9,168 nt of DNA. Source: Pseudomarimonas sp964350895. Its GTDB lineage: Bacteria; Pseudomonadota; Gammaproteobacteria; Xanthomonadales; Xanthomonadaceae. This document shows, piece after piece, positions 1-6,450 of this stretch. The notes below the pieces were generated by a model. It was given only the letters and a program-made list of their open reading frames with translations, was not told the origin of the DNA and ran no database searches. The translations under genes and the position numbers were made by a program. The stretch covers positions 1-9,168 of the forward strand of contig CAYGMG010000156.1 of NCBI GenBank assembly GCA_964350895.1. The letters are read 5' to 3'. Position 1 is the first letter of the stretch. Each line of letters starts with the position of its first letter.

Positions 1-2260
1 CGCCCCGGCCCTGGCGGCTGGGGAACATGTCCAGATGGTGGATCAGGGCGGTGTAGGCATCGGTGCCACCCGGGCGGAAGCTGCCAAGGCCGACCTGGCT
101 CAGGGCGTGGTCGATGGTGCCGCGGATCGCCTGGCTGCGGAACATCGAGAACAGGGTTGCGGCCACGCTGTTGGCGATCTCGGTCTCCGATGGCGGGGCC
201 AGGGCGAACGGATTGTCACCGGCGTCGTAGCCGGCCTGGATGCCGGTCGGGTGCGAGAGGTCCCAGCCGCGCAGGTAGTCGATCGCTTCGGCGACCTTGG
301 CGTCGTTGGCCACCGGGCAGGCTGGTCGGTTGTCGAAGGCCTGCAGCAGGTGCGGCAGGACCAGCTCGGCGTCGAGCAGCTGGGTATTGGCCTGCAGGGT
401 CGTCATGTCCTGCACGGTGATCCCGCCGCGGGCGACCAGCGACTGCATCTCGCGGTCGATGCGGCCCATGCGGAACGGCGAGCCGCCCGGCGCCAGATAG
501 TAGATGCCGCCGCCGGCGCGCTGCTGGTTGAGCGGGTTGTTGTCGAAGGTCGCGCCGACCGGATCGTTGTTGGCGTTGGCGATATAGCCCTGGTCCGGAT
601 TGACCAGCTGCGGCATCTCGGCGGGCGCCAGGATCTCGTAGTTCAGGGCCTGCCCGGGGTAGCTGTTCTGCCGCGGCAGCCACTCGTTGCCGCCGCTGCC
701 GCTGCGCACCAGGAAGGGCGGCAGTCCGTTGACCCTATTGGCCTGCAGATCCTCGCGGATCGGCGCCTCGGCGGAAACGAAGTAGGCGATGTTGCCGGCC
801 TTGTCGACATAGCCGAAGTTCTGCGAGCCAACGTCGAAGTTAAGTACCGCGCTGTAGAACTCGTCCAGGTTGGCGGCGCGGTTGATCTGCCGGAAGGCCT
901 CCAGTTCGTTGGTCGGGCCCCAGCCGGCGTACTGCACGGTAATGCCCTGGCCCTGGGCGTCAGGCGCCACCAGCATCGGCCCGAAGTTGCGTCGCGGCAC
1001 CAGCACGGTGACCGCGCCATTGGTGTAACCGATCGAGTTGTCGCGGGTCACGTTGTCGAACACGCCATCGCCGGTCTGGTTGACGAAGTAGCTCTGAAAC
1101 ACCCAGAGCACCGGTTCGGCGACGCCATTGGTGATCGAGTGGGTCGGCAGGCCGTAGCTGTTGACGATGAACTGCTCGAAGTACCAGTCGGTGACGTCCA
1201 GCGAGTTGGTGGTCAGGCCCCAGCAGAACTCGCTGGTGCATCCGAGCAGGGGCAGGGGCGTGCCCGGGGTGACCAGACCGGCGGTGTTCATCGGTGCCGC
1301 GAAAGCCGGATCATTGGAGATGATGTGGGCTTCGTGGAACAGGGTCGGCGTGTCAAGCGAGAGGTGCGGATCGTTGGCCAGGATCGGCCTGCCGGAAGCG
1401 GTGTGCTCGCCGGACACCATCCACCAGTTGCTGCCGGCGCGGTTCTCGCGGCGGTTGAGCAAGGGGGCGAGGATCGGGTTGCTCTCGACACGGGCGACGT
1501 GGGTCTGCAGCAGCTGCAGCTGATCGGCGCTGATCCGGGAGTTCTTCGAATGCTGCAGCGGTTCCAGCTTGGACACGCCGTCGAAGAAGTCAGGGATGCT
1601 GGCGCGCTTGTCGGCTGGCGCGCTGCGATGGGTATCCTCGAAGAACAGGGCCGCGCCATTGAAGCCAGCCACTGAGCCGGCCTGCTGGTAGGCACCCAAA
1701 CGGGTGGTATAGCCGGTGTCGTCGTCGAAGGACAGCTGCAGGGCGAGCAGCTTGCCGATCACCAGGGTGTCGACCGGATGCCAGGGTTGGGCCCGGCTCA
1801 GCTCCAGCGCGCCGTACTCGAGCGGCAGGCTGCTGGCGTTCTGGGTCAGCCAGGCGTTGACGCCGTCAGCGTAGGCGCGCAGCGATCCGCGCAGCGGCGC
1901 TGCGGATTTCTCCCAGCTGAGCTGGGCGGCGCGGCGCAGACCGAAGGTGCGTAGCTGGATGTCCGAGGACAGCGCCGCGCGGCCGAACATCTCGGCCAGG
2001 GTGCCGGAGGCGGTACGCCGCAGCTGGTCCATCTGGAAGAAACGGTCGCGGGCGTGGGCATAGCCCATCAGCCAGGCGGCATCGGCATCGCTGGCCGCGG
2101 TGATGGTCGGCACGCCCTGGGCGTCATAGGTGATTGTGCCGTTGGCCTTCAGCCCCGGCGCCGGAATCGCGCTTTGCGCATGGACCGCCGTGGTTCCGGC
2201 AGCGCCGGCGAGCAACATCGAAAGCACTAGCGCCCTCAGGCGCGGCGTGGTCTTGGACAC
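1..2260 (-). CDS. Penicillin acylase family protein (Ntn-hydrolase), exported; 3' end outside window
   Basis: An N-terminal-nucleophile amidohydrolase that would cleave acyl-amide bonds (penicillins, N-acyl-homoserine lactones or similar) in the periplasm; the substrate cannot be told from sequence. The frame is open from a GTG at 2260 to the left edge, giving 753 residues without the C-terminus. Residues 1-29 form a signal peptide (basic MSKTTPRLR, hydrophobic core, VHA cleavage site before QS). The nucleophile is probably Ser277 in AGSNWW: self-cleavage between Gly276 and Ser277 would release an alpha chain plus spacer and a beta chain starting SNWW, the family signature. Other family motifs are WGLTTNSLDVTDW (about 347-359) and GYIANANND (about 558-566), which probably holds the oxyanion-hole Asn. 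The start is fixed by GGGAGGA six bases upstream and by the signal peptide. It lies 101 bp downstream of the YheT-like gene on the same strand. Family membership is very secure; quorum-quenching activity would be speculation. Confidence 0.93.
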   Translation of the reverse strand, partial: MSKTTPRLRALVLSMLLAGAAGTTAVHAQSAIPAPGLKANGTITYDAQGVPTITAASDADAAWLMGYAHARDRFFQMDQLRRTASGTLAEMFGRAALSSDIQLRTFGLRRAAQLSWEKSAAPLRGSLRAYADGVNAWLTQNASSLPLEYGALELSRAQPWHPVDTLVIGKLLALQLSFDDDTGYTTRLGAYQQAGSVAGFNGAALFFEDTHRSAPADKRASIPDFFDGVSKLEPLQHSKNSRISADQLQLLQTHVARVESNPILAPLLNRRENRAGSNWWMVSGEHTASGRPILANDPHLSLDTPTLFHEAHIISNDPAFAAPMNTAGLVTPGTPLPLLGCTSEFCWGLTTNSLDVTDWYFEQFIVNSYGLPTHSITNGVAEPVLWVFQSYFVNQTGDGVFDNVTRDNSIGYTNGAVTVLVPRRNFGPMLVAPDAQGQGITVQYAGWGPTNELEAFRQINRAANLDEFYSAVLNFDVGSQNFGYVDKAGNIAYFVSAEAPIREDLQANRVNGLPPFLVRSGSGGNEWLPRQNSYPGQALNYEILAPAEMPQLVNPDQGYIANANNDPVGATFDNNPLNQQRAGGGIYYLAPGGSPFRMGRIDREMQSLVARGGITVQDMTTLQANTQLLDAELVLPHLLQAFDNRPACPVANDAKVAEAIDYLRGWDLSHPTGIQAGYDAGDNPFALAPPSETEIANSVAATLFSMFRSQAIRGTIDHALSQVGLGSFRPGGTDAYTALIHHLDMFPSRQGRG

Positions 2261-2266
2261 GGCAGA

Positions 2267-2273
2267 TCCTCCC
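2267..2273 (-). promoter_or_regulatory. Strong ribosome binding site deciding the GTG start of the acylase
   Basis: On the minus strand GGGAGGA lies six bases before the GTG at 2260. It is the best Shine-Dalgarno match in the window. It supports the GTG start over internal ATGs, which would remove the positively charged signal-peptide n-region. Confidence 0.8.
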
Positions 2274-2361
2274 TCTGAACGAACCTGCAGTCTCGCAGCA
2301 ACTAAGGAAAGACCCTAGGTGCAGTGCAACATCCTACGTGCGGCCGCGGGCGCGAAACGGG

Positions 2362-3450
2362 TCAGGGCGCGGACGACGGCTCGATTGTCACGGGCTGTCC
2401 AGGCTCGGAGCCAACCGGCACGCCGACGGGTTGCGGGTCGGCAGCCGCCTCGGCGGCCGCGGCGAGCATCTCGTCAGCGATGAAGTCCTCGGCATAGCTG
2501 CGCCCGCGCAGGCCCGGCAGAAAGCCGCAGTGGCCGCCGTGCGGGGCGATCTCCAGCCGCGAATGCGGCGGCAGACGCAGGGCGCGGAAGTCGGCCACCG
2601 GGATGATCGGGTCATCCTCGGCGGTCAGGATGCGCACCGGCACCCGCAGCGCAGCCAGCCGCTCGCCGGCGATCGAATAGCCATCGAGGTAGCGCTCAAG
2701 GGTGCCGAACTCGGTGTAGCGCTCGACCAGCTTGCGGGTCAGCTCGCGCAGGCCCTGGGCCGGCTGCCAGTCAGCGAAGTCGAACACGCTGGGAAAGTGC
2801 TGCGCCTTGAGCGCCAGCGAGCGCCGCCACTTGCGCAGGAAATAGGCCTGGTAGAACCACGGCGCGGTTTCGATCGCGGCGAGCCCGGCGGCCGGGCTGA
2901 TCACCGGGCATACCGCCAGCGCCCGGCTCAGCGGAATGCCGGCGTCCGGCGCACGCAGCGCCACGCGCAGGGCGAAGTTGCCGCCCAGCGAGAAGCCAGC
3001 AACGAACAGCGGCCCGCAGCCGAAGTGCTCGCCCACCGCTTTCACCGCACCGACCACCTCGTCGATGCGGCAGGAGTGGAACAGCTCGGGGTTGAGATGG
3101 TGGGTGTCGCCATGATCACGCAGATTGAGCCGAAACACGTCGAAGCCCTCATCGAGCAGACGTGCACCGGTGTGGATCAGATAGGTGGACTGCACGCTGC
3201 CTTCCCAGCCGTGCAGCAGCACGGCAAGGCCGCGCGGCGCGGACTGCACGGTCTGCCGGGAATGGAAACCGAGCAGGCGTACGCCGTCTCCGCAGTCCAG
3301 CACGTGCGGCTGCGCATTACCCTCGAGCCGCGCCCGGCGCCGCCGCGCCAGCGCCCCGCGCAGGCTGCTGCTGGCCAGCACCGACTGCAGATGCGGATTG
3401 CGCAGCAGGCCGGCCGGGCGAAACGGGTGGTGGTGGACGGTCTGGCTCAT
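2362..3450 (-). CDS. YheT-family alpha/beta hydrolase
   Basis: A 362-residue cytoplasmic alpha/beta-fold hydrolase of the YheT/ABHD1-3 type; these are predicted esterases or lipases whose bacterial substrates are mostly unknown. The N-terminus PAGLLRNPHLQSVL (about 12-25) is the typical YheT opening. HGWEGS at 80-85 is the oxyanion-hole loop. GFSLGGN holds the nucleophile Ser154. AEDDPIIP (277-284) supplies the acid, Asp279 or Asp280, and GGHCGF the catalytic His307, so the triad is complete. A tail of about 30 residues rich in Ala, Pro and Glu follows the domain and looks disordered. The ATG at 3450 overlaps the stop of the upstream acyltransferase by four bases (ATGA), so translation is probably coupled; no clear Shine-Dalgarno is seen. 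Pairing with a lysophospholipid acyltransferase suggests a role in membrane or fatty-acyl lipid turnover (inference). Confidence 0.93.
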   Translation of the reverse strand: MSQTVHHHPFRPAGLLRNPHLQSVLASSSLRGALARRRRARLEGNAQPHVLDCGDGVRLLGFHSRQTVQSAPRGLAVLLHGWEGSVQSTYLIHTGARLLDEGFDVFRLNLRDHGDTHHLNPELFHSCRIDEVVGAVKAVGEHFGCGPLFVAGFSLGGNFALRVALRAPDAGIPLSRALAVCPVISPAAGLAAIETAPWFYQAYFLRKWRRSLALKAQHFPSVFDFADWQPAQGLRELTRKLVERYTEFGTLERYLDGYSIAGERLAALRVPVRILTAEDDPIIPVADFRALRLPPHSRLEIAPHGGHCGFLPGLRGRSYAEDFIADEMLAAAAEAAADPQPVGVPVGSEPGQPVTIEPSSAP

Positions 3451-4232
3451 TGCTGCATGGCGGCGACGATCTGCGCGCGGCAGGCCTGGGCCAGCCGGCG
3501 GCGGCCGTCCTCGGTCGGCTGCACCGGCTCCAGAAAATGCACCTCGGCCTGGCGCCCCGGCTCGCCCAGCAGGCGCAGGAAGTTGCCGAGGAAGCTTTCG
3601 CCTGCGGCGAAGGCAACGATGGTCTGCGCATCGCCGCCTCGACCGTAGCGCAGCGCCACCGGCTGCACCGGCACCTCGGCCAGGATCGCCGGCTGGAAGA
3701 TGCGTGCGTGGAAGGTGGCGATGCCCTGGCCATCGGTGGTGCGGCCTTCCGGGAACACGCCAACCGCCTCACCGGACTGCAGGCGCTCGAGCATCTGGTG
3801 CATGACGCCGTGCAGCGACTCGTTGTTGCCGCGATGGTGGTAGATGGTGCCGGCGCGCGCTGCCATCCAGCCGATCAGCGGCCAGCGGCTGATCTCGGCC
3901 TTGGCAACGAAGCCGAGCATGCGCTGGCTGTGCATCAGCACGATGTCGATCCAGCTGACGTGGTTGGCGACGAAGAATGCCGCGCCGCCGAGCGGCGTGC
4001 CGAAACGGCGCAGGCGGAAGCCGAAGATGCGCATCAGGATGCCCGACCACAGGCGGATGATTCGATGATCGGCGCGCTCGCCGCTGGCCAGACGCCAGCG
4101 CGCGGTCAGCGGATTGATCAGCAGCAGGGTCAGCGGCAGGCCGAGCAGCAGATGGGCCAGCAGCAGCGGCAGCCGGAACGCGAAGCGCAGCGGTCGCAGT
4201 GCGTCGCCTTGGGTGGTGGACAGGTCGTTCAT
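3447..4232 (-). CDS. PlsC-type lysophospholipid (1-acylglycerol-3-phosphate) acyltransferase
   Basis: An inner-membrane acyltransferase predicted to move a fatty acyl group onto a lysophospholipid such as 1-acyl-glycerol-3-phosphate. From the ATG at 4232 it has 261 residues. A hydrophobic segment (about 21-39, LPLLLAHLLL onward) anchors it. The catalytic HX4D motif is NHVSWID (His91, Asp96). A second block around KAEISRWPLIGW and GTIYHHRG fits motif II, and FPEGRT (160-165) is the substrate-binding motif III. The block II sequence GTIYHHR departs from the usual GxxFIxR. An in-frame ATG at 4262 exists, but a putative promoter just upstream would start transcription near it, so 4232 is preferred; neither start has a good Shine-Dalgarno. 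It overlaps the YheT-like gene by 4 bp and lies 69 bp downstream of the thioesterase. It could be the housekeeping PlsC or an accessory paralogue (for example OlsA-like). Confidence 0.92.
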   Translation of the reverse strand: MNDLSTTQGDALRPLRFAFRLPLLLAHLLLGLPLTLLLINPLTARWRLASGERADHRIIRLWSGILMRIFGFRLRRFGTPLGGAAFFVANHVSWIDIVLMHSQRMLGFVAKAEISRWPLIGWMAARAGTIYHHRGNNESLHGVMHQMLERLQSGEAVGVFPEGRTTDGQGIATFHARIFQPAILAEVPVQPVALRYGRGGDAQTIVAFAAGESFLGNFLRLLGEPGRQAEVHFLEPVQPTEDGRRRLAQACRAQIVAAMQQ

Positions 4233-4267
4233 CCGATCAACGATAGCTGCTCGACCCACCATGCGGA

Positions 4268-4296
4268 AACGTATTGTGCAGTGGATGCCAGTGCAA
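4268..4296 (-). promoter_or_regulatory. Weak candidate sigma-70 promoter before the acyltransferase
   Basis: On the minus strand TTGCAC (4291-4296) and TACGTT (4268-4273) are separated by exactly 17 bases. Each hexamer matches only about half of the consensus. Transcription would begin near 4261, which favours the ATG at 4232 as the translation start. It could be chance; the pair may instead be transcribed from the thioesterase promoter. Confidence 0.3.
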
Positions 4297-4301
4297 CCCG
4301 C

Positions 4302-4721
4302 CTACTGCTTGGGTATCACGGCAAGGGTCAGCCGCGAGATGCAGCTCATCCGGCCCTCGTCATCCTCGATGCGGATGTCCCAGACCTGTGTCTGCCGACC
4401 GACATGGATCGCCCGCGCGGTGCCGTGGACGCCCCCGCGGGTAACCGGGCGCAGGTGGTTGGCGCTGATCTCAAGGCCCACCGCCAGGAAGCGATCGCCG
4501 TCCAGGCACAGGTTGCCGGCCAGCGAGCCCAGGGTTTCCGCCAGGGCAACCGAGGCGCCGCCGTGAAGCAGGCCGTAGGGCTGCCGGGTGCGCTCATCGC
4601 AGGGCATCGTGCCGCGCAGGAAGTCCTCGCCGAGCTCGGTGATCCGGATGCCCAGCGCTTCGGCCAAGGTGCCGGCGCCCTGCTGGTTGAGCTGCTCGAG
4701 GGTGGGGCGTCGCTTGAACAT
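4302..4721 (-). CDS. Hotdog-fold acyl-CoA thioesterase, YdiI/MenI-like (PaaI family)
   Basis: A 139-residue single-domain hotdog thioesterase that hydrolyses acyl-CoA to the free acid and CoA. It resembles E. coli YdiI (MenI) along its whole length: an N-terminal TLEQLNQQGAGTL segment, then QPYGLLHGGASVALAETLGS. By correspondence with YdiI the catalytic Glu is Glu62, with Gln47 and His53 also in the active site. ANHLRP (about 86-91) and QVWDIRIEDDEGR near the end are further matches. MenI acts on 1,4-dihydroxy-2-naphthoyl-CoA in menaquinone synthesis, but YdiI-type enzymes also take aromatic and other acyl-CoAs and no men genes are visible here, so the physiological substrate is left open. 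GAGGAG lies six bases before the ATG at 4721. It stands upstream of the acyltransferase/hydrolase pair on the same strand and could feed or clear acyl thioesters for them (inference). Confidence 0.93.
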   Translation of the reverse strand: MFKRRPTLEQLNQQGAGTLAEALGIRITELGEDFLRGTMPCDERTRQPYGLLHGGASVALAETLGSLAGNLCLDGDRFLAVGLEISANHLRPVTRGGVHGTARAIHVGRQTQVWDIRIEDDEGRMSCISRLTLAVIPKQ

Positions 4722-4727
4722 GCGCGG

Positions 4728-4733
4728 CTCCTC
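4728..4733 (-). promoter_or_regulatory. Ribosome binding site of the thioesterase
   Basis: GAGGAG on the minus strand lies six bases before the ATG at 4721, fixing that start. It sits just after the hairpin at 4739-4762. Confidence 0.7.
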
Positions 4734-4738
4734 AACGA

Positions 4739-4762
4739 CGACGCGCCCCGCAGGGCGCGTCG
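4739..4762 (-). terminator. Perfect 10-bp GC hairpin, candidate terminator of the DUF1232 gene
   Basis: Positions 4739-4748 and 4753-4762 are perfectly complementary (cgacgcgccc / gggcgcgtcg) around a four-base loop. It lies 22 bases after the DUF1232 stop codon, and the thioesterase start codon follows at 4721. On the minus strand the bases after the stem are TCGTTG, so the U tract is poor; termination may be partial, or the hairpin may serve as an RNA-stabilising or processing element between two genes. The opposite strand has no U tract either. Confidence 0.5.
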
Positions 4763-4784
4763 AAAGCCAGACCGGAAGCCCGGA

Positions 4785-5414
4785 CTAGCGGGTGCGGAAA
4801 AGCCCCGGACGCCAGCTGCTGCTGGAGTGGTAGGACTTGTTCGAGGCCCAGCCGCTGGAGCTGCCGTAGCCGCGGCCGAAACCGCCGCCCTGCTCGCGGT
4901 TGCGCCGTGCATGCATGCGGTCGATCAGCTCGGCGCGACGCGACTCCAGGAAATCGGCGCGACCGATGCTGGCGGCGTCCAGTCCGCGCGAGTCGGCCTC
5001 GCGCTGGCGGAAATCGCAGAAGTCTTCGTAGGCCTCGATCTCATGCTTGAGCTCGCGGGTGCACAGCTCGATCATGATCGCGTCATCAAGGAAACCCAGC
5101 ACCGGCACGCTGTCCGGGATGATGTCCTTGGGGTCGGCGAAGTAGACCAGGGCGGACAGCACGTGCTTGCGGTCCTCCTCGGGCAGGTCGAAGCCCTGAT
5201 CGTTGAGCATGGCGATCATGTCGTCCAGCTTGCCCAGGCGCTCGGCGATGAAGTCGGGCACGGTGATCTTCACCGCCTCGGCCAGCAGCTGGGTCGCCGC
5301 GTCGATGATTTCCTTGTCGGACTTCTTGGCGGCGGACTCTACCGCCTGCTTCTGCGCGGCCTGGAAATGCTCGAGGTCGCGGTCGGAAAGGTCGATATTG
5401 ATCGAAAAGCTCAT
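4785..5414 (-). CDS. YkvA/DUF1232 domain protein with Gly/Ser-rich tail
   Basis: A 209-residue protein whose function is not known. The recognisable part is the DUF1232 (YkvA) block at about 88-116: LVYFADPKDIIPDSVPVLGF followed by LDDA, where the short hydrophobic stretch around the IPD and LDDA motifs defines the family. The N-terminal 80 residues are charged and helical-looking (SDRDLEHFQAAQKQAV). After a charged helix with many Arg and Glu, the last 35 residues are a low-complexity tail of Gly, Ser and aromatics (GGGFGRGYGSSSGW and on). The start is set at the ATG at 5414. An in-frame TTG at 5480 would make a longer product, but that TTG is part of the -35 box of the likely promoter. A weak GGAAG lies eight bases before 5414. 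It appears to be a single-gene unit ended by the hairpin at 4739-4762. Confidence 0.85.
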   Translation of the reverse strand: MSFSINIDLSDRDLEHFQAAQKQAVESAAKKSDKEIIDAATQLLAEAVKITVPDFIAERLGKLDDMIAMLNDQGFDLPEEDRKHVLSALVYFADPKDIIPDSVPVLGFLDDAIMIELCTRELKHEIEAYEDFCDFRQREADSRGLDAASIGRADFLESRRAELIDRMHARRNREQGGGFGRGYGSSSGWASNKSYHSSSSWRPGLFRTR

Positions 5415-5451
5415 GGAGGTCGCTTCCGCGGCAGTCGGGATCAGGCCGTCC

Positions 5452-5480
5452 AGCCTAGGGCCGCGCCCGGCCATCGTCAA
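5452..5480 (-). promoter_or_regulatory. Likely sigma-70 promoter of the DUF1232 gene
   Basis: The minus strand reads TTGACG (5475-5480), a 17-base spacer, then TAGGCT (5452-5457). The -35 matches five of six consensus bases; TAGGCT is a frequent -10 form in high-GC gammaproteobacteria. Predicted transcription starts near 5445, leaving a leader of about 30 bases to the ATG at 5414. A dyad overlaps the -35 box (separate entry). This is the best-looking promoter in the window. Confidence 0.6.
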
Positions 5481-5518
5481 TCGAGAACGCGCCGCGCCGG
5501 GCGGTGTTCAATTGACGA
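5474..5518. repeat. Imperfect dyad overlapping the -35 box of the DUF1232 promoter
   Basis: tcgtcaat (5474-5481) is the exact inverse complement of attgacga (5511-5518). Just inside, gaac (5485-5488) matches gttc (5506-5509), with three unpaired bases in one arm and one in the other. The centre is a GC-rich stretch. The left arm contains the -35 hexamer. It could be a regulator's binding site; a purely structural or chance origin is possible. Confidence 0.4.
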
Positions 5519-5574
5519 CCGGCCTCGTGCACAGGCCGCCGCGTTGCGTGGCGAGGGCCCGGCCTCAAGCCGTT

Positions 5575-6387
5575 TCAGGCCGCGGACGGCGCGGCAGGCA
5601 GGGCGAAAAAGGCGCGCGCCGTAGCGCTGGTCGCGGCCGCCGTGATTGCCGGATCCTCGCCGCGGTCGCGCGCCAGCTCCTCGCAGATATGGGCCAGGAA
5701 CATCGGCTCATTGCGCCGGTGGCTGGGTTTTGGGCGCAGGGTGCGCGGCATCAGGTAGGGGCTGTCGGTCTCGATCATCAGCCGATCTGCCGGGATTCGG
5801 CCGACCATCTGCCGCAGGTGGGCGCCGCGTCGCTCATCGCACAGCCAGCCGGTGATGCCGATGTGCCAGCCGCGCTCCAGGTAGGCCTCCATCTCGTTCT
5901 GCTCGCCGGTAAAGCAGTGCACCACGATCGGTCCGAGGCGGCCCTCGAACTCGGCGAGCACGCCGAGAAAGTCCTCGTGGGCATCACGCTGGTGCAGGAA
6001 CAGCGGCTTGCCGGTATCCGCGGCGATCTGCAGCTGCAGCGAGAAGGCCCGGCGCTGCGCCGGACGCGGCGAAAAGTCACGGTGGTAGTCGAGTCCGCAT
6101 TCGCCCACTGCGACCACTTCCGGATGTGCCTGCAAGGCGCGCATCTCGGCGTCGGCCTCGGCGCTGTACTCGGTGGCGTGATGCGGGTGCACGCCGGCAG
6201 TCGCAAACAGCCGACCCGGATGCAAGCGCGCCAGCTCCAGCGCGCGCGGCGAGCCGGCGCGGCTGGCCCCGGTCAGCACCATCTGGCTGACCCCATGGTC
6301 GGCAGCGCGCTGCAGCACGGCGTCGAAGTCGTGGTCGAAGCTCTCGTGGCCGAGGTTGGCGCCGATGTCGATCAGGTCATGCAGCAT
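5575..6387 (-). CDS. tatD: TatD family metal-dependent 3'-5' exonuclease (DNase/RNase)
   Basis: A 270-residue cytoplasmic TIM-barrel metallohydrolase. TatD of E. coli is a Mg-dependent 3'-5' exonuclease on single-stranded DNA and RNA, linked to repair of oxidative damage. The N-terminus DIGANL lacks the HxH of the YcfH/YabD branch and matches TatD itself. Metal-binding residues by family alignment are Glu96 (GECGLD), His132 (FLHQRD), His157 (VHCFTG) and Asp208 (IETDSPY). GVHPHHA (65-71), GITGWLCDERRG (177-188) and KPSHRRNEP (220-228) are further TatD-type blocks, so the protein looks complete and active. The ATG at 6387 gives the expected length, but no Shine-Dalgarno is visible. It is 63 bp downstream of the BLUF gene on the same strand and 160 bp upstream of the DUF1232 gene. 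No tatABC genes are nearby; the name is historical. Confidence 0.95.
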   Translation of the reverse strand: MLHDLIDIGANLGHESFDHDFDAVLQRAADHGVSQMVLTGASRAGSPRALELARLHPGRLFATAGVHPHHATEYSAEADAEMRALQAHPEVVAVGECGLDYHRDFSPRPAQRRAFSLQLQIAADTGKPLFLHQRDAHEDFLGVLAEFEGRLGPIVVHCFTGEQNEMEAYLERGWHIGITGWLCDERRGAHLRQMVGRIPADRLMIETDSPYLMPRTLRPKPSHRRNEPMFLAHICEELARDRGEDPAITAAATSATARAFFALPAAPSAA

Positions 6388-6416
6388 GGCGGGGCAAGGC
6401 GGCTGGAAGGGCGCGC

Positions 6417-6445
6417 AGTGTAGCGGCCGAACGCCAGTCGGGCAT
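6417..6445 (-). promoter_or_regulatory. tatD: Weak candidate promoter of tatD
   Basis: The minus strand shows TACACT (6417-6422, four of six consensus bases) preceded at 17 bases by ATGCCC (6440-6445, three of six). Transcription would start about 23 bases before the tatD ATG. A small hairpin, TCGGG-ATG-CCCGA, lies just after the BLUF stop and overlaps the -35. Equally, tatD may be read through from the BLUF gene. Confidence 0.2.
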
Positions 6446-6450
6446 CCCGA

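Noticed and set aside
35..1675. A plus-strand open frame of about 546 codons
   Set aside because: It is the exact antisense of the penicillin acylase coding frame, and its product has repetitive Val/Gly/Asp/Arg composition without motifs.
2261..2361. TTGCAC near 2310 as the -35 of an acylase promoter
   Set aside because: No acceptable -10 hexamer lies 16-18 bases downstream. The gap is otherwise plain apart from the ribosome binding site.
2134..3648. A plus-strand open frame of about 504 codons opposite the YheT-like gene
   Set aside because: It overlaps a gene with a complete catalytic triad on the other strand; its own translation has no recognisable domain or ribosome binding site.
5415..5480. 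Extension of the DUF1232 protein to the TTG at 5480 or the ATG at 5474
   Set aside because: These codons fall on the -35 box and spacer of the likely promoter, and the added 20-22 residues look like non-coding GC sequence.
5520..5538. Small hairpin cggcct-N7-aggccg after tatD as its terminator
   Set aside because: Only six base pairs and no U run on either strand; too weak to call.
3162..5624. A plus-strand open frame of about 820 codons, antisense to the hydrolase, acyltransferase, thioesterase and DUF1232 genes
   Set aside because: Its translation is Arg/Gly/Ala/Gln-rich with no domain, and it runs across four well-recognised genes and their intergenic gaps. Long antisense frames are expected at this GC content.
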